Below the pieces are notes generated by a model. It was not told the origin of the DNA and ran no database searches. It saw only the letters and a list, made by a program, of their open reading frames with translations. The translations under genes and the position numbers were made by a program. Positions 11,449 to 22,286 of a stretch of DNA of 64,000 nucleotides are shown in pieces. This stretch comes from Daphnia carinata (taxonomy: Eukaryota > Arthropoda > Branchiopoda > Diplostraca > Daphniidae). Location: positions 1,819,773 to 1,883,772 of the forward strand of contig NC_081332.1 in the NCBI RefSeq assembly GCF_022539665.2, in the 5' to 3' direction. The stretch's first letter is position 1, and every line of letters starts with the position of its first letter.

Positions 11449-12438
11449 CCAACCGCTTAAAGGAATCGATTGCAGAAGTGGGCTTGTTATTGACATAACA
11501 ATAAACGTGTGTTAACATTTATTTTTGTTAACTTGATTGTTAACTTCTAAACTCCACCTAACATATTTTCTGAATAGTTCGGTAGTAAGTTAAAGTCATT
11601 TGCACCTGCAAAATCTTTTCTGTCATTATTCTATTCCTGGAAAAAATCGATGAAAGGATAGCTAATCTTATCTCCAATGTATTGCATACGTCTTCACTTT
11701 GTGTGCTATACAAAGCAACCTATTTTTTAAAAAGTAAATGTTTTTTAGTTGATGGACAACGTATTGAATACAATTAAAAATAGATTGGCGAATAGATTGG
11801 ATTAGGCGTATCCAAACGCTATGTTCGAAAGAACCAACACAAGGACTATAAGCAGTCCATCGTTTAAATCCACCTGTCCTTATCATCGCCACATGACACA
11901 GATGTTTTCTATTGGGCACAGCGGGTCAAAATCAACTGTCACGCTTATCATCCCCACTTTCAGTTATGCTTTCCAAATTTTGTATTTTTCTTGATCATGT
12001 ACAGCTGACGTCTGCCATTGACGCTCGTTGTTTAAAGAATCGGGTGATTCATTCTAATTGGGCTTCGCTATCGTGCGTCGTATACAGCCAAGTGCGGATT
12101 GCATCAACACCATTCAAGTACGTTGATGCTTTTTCACTTTAAAAACAAATTCCAATCTTGTAAACGGTTGTGAAAAGATGAATAACCGAAATCGAAGTGG
12201 AAATCTGACGCTCATAATGCGATAACCGCATTATGCTGCCGAGACAAGTTCATTCCGAGATAGGAGGAACAGTGATTACAAAAGCGTTTATATATTCAGC
12301 AATTAATGAGTATAGCCCGTCTTTCGCCGCTAACTAGTCGTTCTCGGGTTGTGTCGATAGTTTTATTGTGTCTGCAATCGGCATCAACGTTATTACTAAT
12401 AGTCAAACGTGAACTACCCTTATTTAGTTTGCTGAGAA
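11449..12438. repeat. Intergenic duplicate unit upstream of copy 4
   Basis: Copy of the 9118-10104 spacer with blocks R1 (about 11556-11653) and R2 (about 11767-11946). A short open frame at 11912-12142 is a by-product of the repeat and has no homolog signature. Confidence 0.7.
12213..12298 (+). promoter_or_regulatory. Putative promoter of copy 4: palindrome and TATA-like box
   Basis: CATAATGCG-ATAAC-CGCATTATG at 12213-12235, identical to the copy 3 element, then TTTATATATTC near 12288-12298. Supported by identity with the copy 3 region in an otherwise diverging spacer. Confidence 0.5.
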
Positions 12439-13747
12439 ATGCATGACGTCAACAACACCATGAGTATGGCCAATCCACCAGCGGTCGTTTGGCAACCAGT
12501 GACTCCCACGAACACTCTCAAAGACATCATGGGCAAGAAATTGCCTGCCATCCGCGCGTTTTCAATTATCAGCATCGTTTTGGGAATCCTCTCCATTTTT
12601 ATCCAGGTAATTTCTTACGGCTTGGTCGTGATAATCGGCTGTCATTGCAAATCATTGATCTTCAAAATTGCATTCTATAATTTAATTGTTTTTTTAAATG
12701 CGACATTTAGATTGCGGCGTTGGTGCTCTACGCTGAATACCTCTACAACGCTGTATATTACCCGTTGGATGTTGTCGGCCATGGAATCTGGTGTGGCGTG
12801 TTCTACGTGACAGCTGGAAGCTTAGGCGTGGCTGCCTATAGAAAACCGACGAAATCACTGTAAACAAGTTTACAAACATACCTCCTTTTATTGATTTATT
12901 TTGTTTTATTTATTTTATTTGATAATTTCATTTTAAAAATAGTTTGGTAGGGACCGTAGTAATGTCCGCAATTTCAGTCGCTGGTGCCATCGTCGCATCT
13001 ACACTGTCCGGAATAGCGGCAGATTATGGCGTCTTATATTACAGTTGCTACTATTACAACAATAACAGCTATACATTATCTAACCGATGTATGATTTTCC
13101 ATTTACACATAATGCGCATTGTCTGCCATAGCAGTCGATATCCCCGAGTAATTCTTCTGATTTCTCTAACTTTGATGTTCTCGTTCTCGTTGGATGATTG
13201 ACGTTCACAGGTGACGCGTGGCTCGGCCTGGAATGGACCCTGATGTCCATCAGTGTTTTGGCTATCATGAACTCAATTACTCTAGTATCCTTAGCATCCG
13301 TGCCCCTCTGTTGCAGCGGACGTAAAAAAGGACCACAAGGAAACACGGTATGTAACACGTTGATCCACGCTGAGAATGTGTTTGATCTAACTGTTTTATA
13401 GCGAAGCTATATATTGGGCAATGAATATTGAATATGATGATCTATTACAGAAAGTTACAATCGGTGTTGGAAGCAATCAACAACCAATGTACTATCAGCC
13501 ACAGCCGATGTATGTAGCGGCTCAACAACAACCGAATGTTCAATTCCCTAATACTAGTCAGCAGAATCAGTACCCACAACAGGTCCAGTATTCACAGCAG
13601 CAACAGGGCCAATTCTTATCGAATCCGCAAGTCCTCAATGTTCCCCAGCAACAACAACAACTGCAACTACTGCAACAACAATACCCGCAACAGCAACAGT
13701 CACAACAGGCTCCTGTTGTCCAACAACAACAACCGCAGCAAAATTAA
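12439..13747 (+). CDS. CD20/MS4A-like four-transmembrane protein, array copy 4, shortened tail
   Basis: Exons 12439-12606, 12711-12859, 12943-13088, 13211-13347, 13451-13747; all phases agree; 298 residues. Same layout as copy 3: N-terminus MHDVNNTMSMANPPA, four helices, GHGIWCGVFYVTAGSLG at TM2, then a Gln-rich tail. Exon 3 encodes a longer TM3-TM4 loop (YYYNNNSYTLSN). The tail stops at CAA-to-TAA (13745-13747); downstream in the same frame is a second change (CCA TAG) before the family ending TTPTV, so about 25 residues have been lost. The membrane part is intact, so this is probably still a gene. Confidence 0.78.
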
Positions 13748-14282
13748 TCTTCACCATAGGAAGAGTTGAACGTCCAGGTATACGCTGTAGCAAACACTAC
13801 GCCAACCGTTTAAATCAATCGATTGCAGAACTGGGCTTGCCATTAACATAACAATAAATGAATATAAACTTGGAAGATTTGAAATATAACCCCATGTCAT
13901 CAATCACAGTGTATGTTATTGAACTGTCTCCGTCAGTACAATTCCTTCCACATTCCGCATCCATTAATGAAGTGCTTGGCAACTGAAACCCTCATTTATA
14001 GTTCTTAGAAAAATACGAAGCTTTTCTACATTTTTATGTTGAATTTGTTCGTCTCTGGTGCCATACGTTCTCCTTCCGTGTTCCAAACATCTTGCGAACG
14101 ACTGTCCGTGGGGATATCATCGCACTCGGCTAGACATTTTGAAATGCATTGAGAATAGCGTCAGAGGGTAGTAAGACATTAGGAGGAACTGACGTAAAAT
14201 TACAAATTGAAAATCTTATTTTTACTGTGACAAACCTCACTTCTAACATAACTAAAAGCTGCAGCTTTGCAAAGGTGTTGAA
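13748..14282. other. Eroded tail and 3' region of copy 4, then spacer
   Basis: 13748-13812 is the former end of the Gln-rich tail with an added nonsense codon. 13816-14097 is a 3' block shared with 8606-8884 and, in part, 21115-21220 (GAATATAAACTTGGAAGATT). The remainder to 14282 shows nothing else. Confidence 0.6.
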
Positions 14283-15457
14283 ATGGCGTACGGTATGAAT
14301 TTCAAAATAACTTCAAGCGGTGCTTACCCCAATATGAAAGTGAAATCCATCAAGGTTTTTTCTTCTATTTGCATTGCTTGTGGCATTGCCTCTATTTTTC
14401 TGCAGGTAAATCATCTTCACAGTGATAAATAAATGCGTTTCATTCCGTACTAAACGCAAATCAAAATCTTCTTAACTACCGAGTTATTCTGACTTTTTTC
14501 TTTGTTTTTTTTTTTTCAAATTTCAATGGGTCGAACAAAATCTAGTTTGCCACCATGATGATGATCGGAATGGGACGTGAAATTTATATCATTACTTCAG
14601 ACGCCGTTGGCTGCGGGATTTGGTCTGGAGCAATTTACTTGATAGTTGGAGGCTTGGGTATGGCCGTCACTAAAGCGAAGAGAAAAAGGCTGTAAGTATC
14701 GCAGACGTTGATACAAAAAAAAGGTATTCGTTAATTCGATATTCATATTCAGGCTTATCGCTGTTGTGTTGTTATCATCCCTATCGATTTTGGCGTCAAC
14801 CGTTGCGTTCGTGCTGTCAGGCATTGTGTCTCCTGTCGGTTATTACTCCTGTTCATATCGTTTAGGAGACGCATTATGTACGTATAATAACTCAATTCAA
14901 AATATTGAGGCCTTGTTATTCTTTTCTGTAGAAACAAGTTGATTAACACCTACGATTTTGTTTCATATAGGTAGTGTATGGCGAGGATTGCAATTCACAA
15001 TAGGGGCTTGTAGCATCTTAGCGTGCATCAGTTCCATAGCCCTCGTGATCCTGGCTTCTGAATCTCTATGCACTTGCTGCAGAAAACATGAAATGGTAAT
15101 ATGGATTTTTAATGGATTGCTTTCCATCTGAGGAGATAGCAGGGGAATTGCTAAACCGTGTCTCTCTTAACATTATTTTATTCTATGTACGTGGATCTCT
15201 ATATACGCGGATTCGGATTCATGAAGAGGGATCCCTTCCCGTACGTCGAAGCCACGAACGTTGGCGAGCGAACCGCAGATCGTCAACAGCAATTCGACCT
15301 GTAGATCTAGCAAAATCATATAGAGAACAGATACGCTGGATCCACATGCCATGCTATGTCCAAAGAGCCGTTGTTTCCACCATACGCCGCTGGAACACCA
15401 CCAACATGTTGGATATGCCAACAAAGAGCCGAAACAAGTCTATACTTTGATGAATAA
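14283..15457 (+). CDS. CD20/MS4A-like four-transmembrane protein, array copy 5
   Basis: Exons 14283-14405, 14546-14691, 14753-14877, 14971-15095 follow the family phases and encode MAYGMNFKITSSG..., TM1, the GCGIWSGAIYLIVGGLG motif, TM3 and TM4 ending TCCRKHEM. The last exon is uncertain. The best phase-0 choice is 15311-15457 after acceptor GTAGATCTAG, giving a Pro-rich end with EPLFPPYAAGTPP; the stop overlaps an AATAAA. Total 221 residues. The reading frame upstream of that acceptor is also protein-like (RDPFPYVEATNVGERTADR) but reaches two stops (TAG ATC TAG) exactly at the acceptor, so the exon may have been longer. No Gln-rich tail. The first four exons are secure; the last is not. Confidence 0.7.
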
Positions 15458-16121
15458 ATGTTAACGATTTCAGTTATTTGGTCCTAATAAAATTTCAATT
15501 AAACTGTTCCGGTTGTTAGGAACGAGTGAGCATGCAGTGGGTTTTCTATTTGCTGTACTTTTCGATGCATCACCACAATAAATGGGACCTTTAAATTCTA
15601 TCTAACATATTTTCTAAGTAGTTCGATAGTAAGTTAAAGTCATTTGCACCTGCAAAACCTTTTCTGCCATTATTTCTATTCCTGGAAAAAATGGAAGGGT
15701 CCGTCACGTTCCGAGTTGCTCTTTATCTCCAGTGTATTCATACGTCTTCACTTTGTGGGCGATACAAAGAAAACATATTCAAAAAAGAATAAGTTTTTCT
15801 AGTTGGATGGTCAACGTATTTTTAAAGCGTTGCTTCTTTTTTTACCTCTTTGATCGTCGACGTACAATCGTCCGTGGAGATGACATCATCGACTTCCCCA
15901 AAATATCGGACCACTTCATTGACAGCTTCAGAGAGTAGCAGACATTCAACTAGAAACAACTCTGTGAAAACACTTCAGAATTAAATAACGTGTCGTTTTT
16001 AACGTTGCGTAAATCATAATAGACGTAGGGCTTCGTTTGATTTTGATTGTCTTTCAGTAAAGTTGTTCCGGAACGCTATTGAAGGTAGTGAATGAACTAG
16101 CGAAACTTTAGAAGTGAGAAG
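15458..16121. other. Intergenic spacer with repeat block R1
   Basis: 15600-15693 is the third copy of block R1 (CTAACATATTTTCT...CCTGGAAAAAATGG). No promoter palindrome of the copy 3/4/8 type is present, so copies 5 and 6 have their own upstream regions. Confidence 0.6.
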
Positions 16122-17021
16122 ATGGTCCTGGGTTTCAATCTAAAGACGAATTCTAGTGTCAGTGACTCAGAAATGAAAGTGAAATCCATTAGAATTGTAT
16201 CTGCCATTTGCATTATCTGTGGCATTGCTTCTATTGGTATGCAGGTACGCTACGTTTCTAACCTTAATTTTGAACAATTTCATTTTCCAGTAATTGAAAT
16301 ATTTCAGATCGCCGCCATAGCGATCTTCTTAGCGAAATTCGGTTATTACTACATCACATTTACGTCCGACGTTGTTGGCTACGGTATTTGGGGCGGAGCC
16401 CTCAATTTGATTGCCGGATGCTTGGGAATCGCCCTCACTTACGTCAATGAAAAAACGCTGTAAATAGCTCACCTACCTCAGACATTTGAAAAATTAAAAT
16501 TCTGTGCCTTTCGAACTTTCAGGCTTGTTGCTGTTGTGGTTGCGGCGACCTTATCGATCCTCGCATCGTTCCTCATTTCTTTACTATCAGCCTTAGCCGC
16601 TTCCTTAGGCTTCTATAGCTCTTGCTTATGGCTATTTGAATATTCAACATGTACATATGTGATAGTTTATATACTTAATCATTCACATTGATGGTTGTTT
16701 TGTTTGACAGGTGACACTTGGCTACGACTGGAATGGTCACTAATGGGATGTGGCATTTTAGCTTTCATCAGTTCCACAGCTCTCGTCATCCTGGCATCTC
16801 AGTCTCTATGCACTTGCTGTAGCAAGCAAAATAATAGCGAAGACAAGGTAATATTATTTTATTATTGCCTGTGAATATGGCAAAGGTAAGACATGGATGT
16901 TTAAAAATAATGTCTGTTTAAATTCTTTATATTCTGCGTGATCCGAATGTGGAACGACTCCCGTCCGTATGCAAATTGAATTTCGCAGACAGAGACTTAC
17001 AAGGTGACGGAGATCGATTAG
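16122..17021 (+). CDS. CD20/MS4A-like four-transmembrane protein, array copy 6
   Basis: Exons 16122-16244, 16308-16459, 16523-16650, 16711-16847, 16989-17021; phases consistent; 190 residues. N-terminus MVLGFNLKTNSSVSDSEMKV, TM1 ending ICGIASIGMQ, TM2 with GYGIWGGALNLIAGCLGIA, TM3 with SALAASLGFYSSC, TM4 ending LCTCC. The last exon is only 33 nt and encodes TETYKVTEID, preceded by a good TTTCGCAG acceptor. Closest to copies 1 and 5 in tail type and cysteine cluster, which suggests two subfamilies in the array: short-tailed with CTCC (1, 5, 6) and long Gln-tailed with LCC (2, 3, 4, 8). Confidence 0.8.
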
Positions 17022-17658
17022 CAAATTGCGGAAGACAATCCGGAGAAAAGCAACGTAATCTTTGAAGCGAAGATAATTTTTACGTAAAAGAATCGCATTT
17101 GCATATAGTATAACGATCTTGCATCCGTGATGGCCCACCTTGTACGTGTTAATTCTATTGTGATCAATTAAACTTTTCAAAAATCAAAACGACCGATGGA
17201 AAAATCTAGATCTTTTGTTATCCATAGGAAGTCGATAATGTAAAAAACTCTAGATCGACCGACACTGATAACTGGTTAATTTCATTATACTAGTATATAT
17301 GAACATTGATTTGACCTTAAAAAGCATGCGTGAAAGCGCAGATAAGAATCTATAGAGCTGATGGAATATTCTGGGCTACACACATATCGCCGTTCTCTCC
17401 CACTTCGTGTGCGTGTTTTTGTTTGTTCACAGGCCGCAATGACGTTGTCAAAGACGTAGAACAGCATATCGTGATGGTGGGTTGGCATACGGAAGGAGGA
17501 AATGGATTGGTCCTTTTCGCGTTATCGGTACGATCGAGTCAGCTATTACTTCGTCAACGTCTTCTTTGTTGGCAAACGTTGCGTGACTGCAGAAACGCAC
17601 GGAATACGATCCTTTTACCTCCGAAAAACAGACCCATCCAATCGGATTTCTATTGGCA
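17022..17658. other. Spacer and probable 5' end of array copy 7
   Basis: No complete exon can be assigned. The frame of copy 7 exon 1 is open back to an acceptor-like CTGCAG at 17587-17592, so an upstream exon may be present here. Reverse-strand open frames at 16854-17180 and 17448-17702 look like shadows. Confidence 0.45.
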
Positions 17659-18511
17659 ATGAAACCTGTTTTAGTCGTCATCTTTTCAGTGTTTTCAATC
17701 ATCTATGGATTCGCATCTGTCGGCGTACAGGTAAACATCATTTCAATTAACGATGTTTTATTATTAACGAATACAAAATTAAACAGCTGGCAGCGTTAAT
17801 ATTGTACACGAGAATCAGTAACTTTGTTGTGCTCGGCTATGATGTCGTCGCTCACGGAATCTGGTGCGGTTTCATTTACATCGGAGCCGGAAGCCAAGGA
17901 CTTTATTCTTCATACAATCAACCGAAAGCGTAATAATATTATCCTTTCATTTCCTAATACTTAATGTAATAAAAAACAAGACCATCTTCTATTTGAAATT
18001 GCAGTCTGTTCATGACGGTTGTGACCGCGGGATTCGCAGTTTGCGGAGCCATTGTTGCGGCCACTCTGTCCGGTCTGGTAGCCTCTTCGGGATTCTCTTA
18101 CGCTTGCGATCCTTACCATTATTCAAGCTCTTGTAATTACATATTTAAATAAAATAAAAATCGTATAAGGATAGCTCCAATAGCTGCTAATGCGATGCGA
18201 TTAACGACAGGTGTACCATGGCTCGATCTCGAATGGGCCCTAATGGGCGTCAGCATCTTAGCGGGCATCAACAGTTTAATTTTGATGTACTACGCTTATG
18301 TGGCACGGAATTCCGACAAGTGCGGCGATAGAAATCATCACATTAGAGTATGAATCTTTTTTATATAAAGTCAAAGCAATTTCAGTTTAATGAGTAAATG
18401 TATTTGCTTCCATCCGAACAGAGTGACAGCCATTCAGAATCGCCTGGTCCTTACATCGTTCACGGCCGGAGTCATCAGCAGCCTCAACGCGTTGTAACAT
18501 CCGACATCTAA
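17659..18511 (+). CDS. CD20/MS4A-like four-transmembrane protein, array copy 7
   Basis: Exons 17659-17730, 17787-17929, 18005-18132, 18211-18347, 18422-18511; phases fit the family; 189 residues from the internal Met that begins TM1 (MKPVLVVIFSVFSIIYG). The N-terminal cytosolic part is shorter than in other copies; an alternative is an extra 5' exon joined at 17593, which would add KRTEYDPFTSEK before this Met. TM2 has AHGIWCGFIYIGAGSQG. TM4 lacks the double cysteine of the other copies (YAYVARNSDKCG). The tail is short and hydrophilic with HQQPQRVV. It is the most diverged member of the array. Confidence 0.7.
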
Positions 18512-19362
18512 CACATCGCTCCTCTCGTTTGTCTACTAATGTACATTTTATAATTCGCAAATGATTCACAACTTTGTAAATAGAACGTTACAACTCACAA
18601 AACGTGAAGGTTGCAGATACTATGCTAAATGACGTAATCATCTATTCATATTTTTAAAAGTATTGACTTTTTAAAATTTGTGTTCCACTATGGCAATCGA
18701 AGAGATAAACGTTGTGTAGAAAGAACCAACACTATTGAGCACGCAAGGACTAAAAGCAAGTCCATAGTTTAAATCCACCTGACCTTATCATCGCCACGTG
18801 AAGCAGAGGCTGTCAAAATCAACTGTCAAACAGCACACGCTTATCCTCGCTATTTTCAGTTCTACGTTCGGAATTTTCATGTTTTTCTTCCTCTTATAAC
18901 GATGACGTCCGCCCTTGACGTTCTTTGTTAAAAGAATCGGATGATTAACCTATTTGGACTTCGCTATCGCACGTCGTATGCAGCCTTACGTGGATTGCGT
19001 CAACAAAATTGAAGTACCGTTGATGCTTTCGCTCTTAAAACCAATCCCAATCTTGTCGGCGGTGTGAAAAGATGAGTTATTTGGCCGATGTTTCTCTATA
19101 CCAACGCCGAAATAGAAACGGAAACCTGACGTTCACAATGCGATAAGCGCACTGTGCTGCGAGGACAAGTTAATTCCGAGATAGTAGGCCTCGAACAATG
19201 ATTACGAAGCGTTTATATATATTCAGAAATTTATGAGTATCGCCCGTCTTTAGTCGCTAATTCGTTCTCAGATCGTGTCGATGGTTTTATTGTGTCTGCA
19301 ATCGGCATCAACGTTATTACTAAAAGTCAAAAGTGAACTATCCTTATTTAGTTTGCTGAGAA
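18512..19362. other. Intergenic spacer with partial block R2 and promoter of copy 8
   Basis: 18716-18840 is a partial copy of block R2, and 19134-19362 matches the promoter segment of copies 3 and 4. No gene is supported between. Confidence 0.6.
19134..19222 (+). promoter_or_regulatory. Putative promoter of copy 8: imperfect palindrome and TATA-like box
   Basis: CACAATGCG-ATAAG-CGCACTGTG (19134-19156) is the copy 3/4 palindrome with changes on both arms that largely keep pairing (one mismatch). TTTATATATATTC follows near 19212-19224. Compensating-type change supports a real symmetric element. Confidence 0.5.
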
Positions 19363-21102
19363 ATGTATAACGCCAACCACACCATGGGTACAGCCAATCC
19401 ACCAGGAATGGCTTGGCAACCAGTTACGATGGCTCCTGCGTACAACCCCCAGGGCATGATCGGCACGAAATTTACTGCCATCCGTGCATTTTCAAGAATC
19501 AGCATCGTTTTGGGAGTCCTCTCTATTGTTATCCAGGTAATTTCTTACGGTTCGGTAGCTATATGCAAATGGGGCAATGGTTCCGTCTGTCGTTGCAATT
19601 CATTGATCTTCAGATTGAATTCTATGGTTTTATTGTTTTTGAATACCACATTAAGATTGCGGCGTTGGTGATCTGCCTTGAATACATCTACAGCTCTGTA
19701 TATTACCCGTTGGATGTTATCGGCCATGGAATCTGGTGCGGAGCGTTCTACGTGACGGCCGGCAGCTTAGGCACGTCTGCCTGTAGAACACCGACGAGAT
19801 CACTGTAAGCAAGTTTACAAACATACCTCCTTTTGTTTTTTTTTTTTAATTGAACAATTTCATTCTAAAATTAGTTTGGTGAAGACCGTAGTAATGTCCA
19901 CAATTTCAATCGTGGGTGCCATCGTCGCATCTGGACTGTCCGGAATTATGGCAATCTGGGGCACCAACAATTACTGCCACGCTTTTTATGGAGCAACCTT
20001 ATGTATTATTTTGCATTTATACATAATCCTCATAGTTTCCGATAACAATGGATATCCCTGATTAATTCTTCTGAATTCGCTGAGTTTTAATTTTAATGTT
20101 CTCTTTTTCGGTTGAATGATTTACGTTCACAGGTAACACGTGGGAAGGCCTGGAATGGGCCTTGATGTCTATCAGTATTTTGGCTTTCATAAACTCAATT
20201 ACTCTAGTTGCCTTAGCATCCGGACCCCTCTGTTGCGGCGGAAGTAATAAAGGCCCACAAGGAAACATGGTATTTAACACGTTGATCTGCGCTGAGAATG
20301 TGTTTGATCTGTTTTATAGCAAACTTGTGCTGGGGAATGAATTGTTGAATGTGATAATCTATTACAGGGCGTTACAATCGGTGTTGGAGGCCATCAACAA
20401 CCAATGTATTATCAGCCACAACCGATGTATGTAGGGGCTCAACAACAACCGATCTATTTAGCGCCTCAACAGCAACCAAATGCTCAGTTCGTTCATGCTG
20501 GACAGCAGAATCCACAACAGATGCAGTATCCGCAGCAGCAACAGTTCCCATCCTTACCCAATTCTCAAGTCGTCAATGTACCCCAGCAACAAGGCGGCCA
20601 CTACAGCCAACCACTGCAACAACAACAGCAGCAACCTCAACGGCCGCAACAGGTCCCATCCTTACTCAATTCGCAAGCCGCCAATGTACCCCAGCAAAAA
20701 GGCGGCCACTACAGTCAACCACTGCAACAACAGCAGCAGCAACCTCAACAGCCGCAACAGATGCAGTATCCACAGCAGCAACAGGTCCCATTCGCACCCA
20801 ATTCGCAAGTCGCCAATGTACCCCAGCAACAAGGCGGCCGCTACAGCCAACCACCGCAACAACAACAGCAGCAACCTCAACGGCCGCAACAGGTGCAGTA
20901 TCCACAGCAGCAACAGGCCCCTTTCCCACCCAATTCACAAGTGGCCAATGTACCCCAGCAACAAGGCGGCCGCTACAGCCAACCACCGCAACAACAACAA
21001 CCGCCGCAACAGGCTTCCGTTGCCAACCAAAAGCAACCGCAGCAAAATCAATCTTCACAATATAAGTTGAAAGCCCAGCTACGCACTAATAAAAAAAACT
21101 AA
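19363..21102 (+). CDS. CD20/MS4A-like four-transmembrane protein, array copy 8, long repeat tail
   Basis: Exons 19363-19536, 19656-19804, 19875-20002, 20133-20269, 20368-21102; phases consistent; 440 residues, the longest member. N-terminus MYNANHTMGTANPPGMAWQP has a six-residue-longer linker before TM1 than copies 3 and 4. TM2 has GHGIWCGAFYVTAGSLG; TM4 ends GPLCCGGSNKG. The 244-residue tail starts with the family YYQPQPMY segment and then holds four repeats (see repeat entry). Codon use in the tail is dominated by CAA/CAG. The tail is presumably cytosolic and disordered. Shares N-terminus, promoter palindrome and tail type with copies 3 and 4. Confidence 0.82.
20551..21020 (+). repeat. Four in-frame tail repeats in array copy 8
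   Basis: Four units of about 100-130 bp, each encoding an element of the type NSQVANVPQQQGG(R/H)YSQP followed by a Gln/Pro run. Starts lie near 20560, 20668, 20800 and 20929. Units 1-3 end in QRPQQ or QPQQ; units 3 and 4 are the most alike. They make this tail about 120 residues longer than in the sister copies. Confidence 0.8.
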
Positions 21103-21362
21103 CCCAACTGTTTAAAACAATCGATTGCGGAACTGGGTGTGCTATTAACATAACAAGAATGAATATAAACTTGAAAGATTTGAAATATAACCCCATACCA
21201 TCAATCACGGTGTATGTTATTGAGCTCTCTGTTGGTACAATACATTCGCAAAGCCAAAAACCTGGTTATTTCAGCAGTTTAAATGAAAGCGTGATTTTTC
21301 GAAGCATAATTGATTTAAATTGTGTACATTATATGATTTAAACACGGCAGGGAGCAAAACAA

Positions 21363-21450
21363 GCCTCTGTGGCGCAATTGGCTAGCGCGTTCGGCTGTTA
21401 AAAATTTCGTTGTTACCGGAAGGCTGGTGGTTCGAGCCCACCCAGGGGCG
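21363..21450 (+). tRNA. tRNA-Asn (GTT) with 14-nt intron at 37/38
   Basis: 88 nt. Removing 21401-21414 (AAAATTTCGTTGTT) gives the same 74-nt tRNA-Asn as the other copies. The insert lies after A37, the only site used by nuclear tRNA introns. The base at position -3 from the 3' end of the insert is G, able to pair with C32 (the anticodon-intron pair used by tRNA splicing endonuclease). T runs follow within 25 nt. Alternatively it is a pseudogene with a loop insertion; the unchanged body and correct position argue for an intron. Confidence 0.85.
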
Positions 21451-21649
21451 AGCTATTTTGTATCTTTTTTTCTACGAAATTTATAGAACTTGTAAAAGTT
21501 CCATCAGTCTTACGCCATTATTTAAGAAAGAGAACGCCAATAGATTTTTATCTCGTAAAATATGATATTGTTTTATTAGCATGAATAATTTAAATAAGGC
21601 AACCGCTCTATACGTGGATGTAAAACTACACTTTCAGCGAACGAAATCC

Positions 21650-22230
21650 TTAATAGGATTCAGCCAGTTTGGGTAGGGTGGGGAGAACGCGGGCAATCTC
21701 CTCCGGAATGGGGGGAGGGGTAGGCAAGTGGTCACCTTTAGGTTGGAATCCCTTCTCATCAGCAACCCAGGTGAGTGTGATCTTCTGGCCTTCCGGCGAA
21801 GTGTAGTAGGTATTGCCCTGGTTAGTGTTGCCAGATGTCACTTCTTTATCGTAACCGGGCAGCTGTTTCTGGACCTGGGATTCGTCGCGGGTAGTTCCAT
21901 CAGATCCAGCAAAGCTTCATTGTTAAGTAACAGATCATTAGTAACAATCAAACGTGTCCACCAAAATAAAGGATGAGTTAAACATTTACCTCCACTGGCT
22001 GCTGCCGTCGAGGTTGCGGACATCAGACTGGCTCACGATGGTGATTTCCGGCTCCTTGTAACCCGGGAGAGATGCAGCGGCAACGGTGGCGACGAGAAGG
22101 GCGAAGATGAACTTGATTGCAAATAAATTTTAATTTTAAAAAATTATATTTTTAGAAATACTTAGTTTAAAATGCAAATTCCTGGTTATGCATAAATATG
22201 GATTTTTAAAGATCAGCTTACCACTTGCAT
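21650..22230 (-). CDS. RR-1 type cuticle protein (endocuticle-like)
   Basis: Secreted chitin-binding cuticle protein. Exons 22230-22222 (MQV only), 22111-21990, 21914-21650; phases consistent; 131 residues. Signal peptide [16 protein letters not shown], again split after a few codons by intron 1. The mature protein starts [15 protein letters not shown]; the RR-1 consensus reads [10 protein letters not shown]...[29 protein letters not shown]. The C-terminus [17 protein letters not shown] is typical of soft-cuticle RR-1 proteins. It is unrelated in tail composition to the other cuticle gene in the window. No defects seen. Confidence 0.93.
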
Positions 22231-22247
22231 GTTGGATGATTGGCGAA

Positions 22248-22286
22248 TGTCTGATACCATTTGAGATCCATCTTAGCCCTTTTATA
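22248..22286 (-). promoter_or_regulatory. Core promoter of the RR-1 cuticle gene
   Basis: TATAAAAG on the minus strand at 22286-22279 and an initiator-like TCAGAC near 22253-22248, about 30 bp apart. The start codon follows about 20 bp after the presumed start site, so the 5' UTR would be very short. Confidence 0.7.

Noticed and set aside
17330-17662. Plus-strand 110-codon frame before array copy 7
   Set aside because: Its frame does not join the TM1 exon and it shows no helix or family motif.
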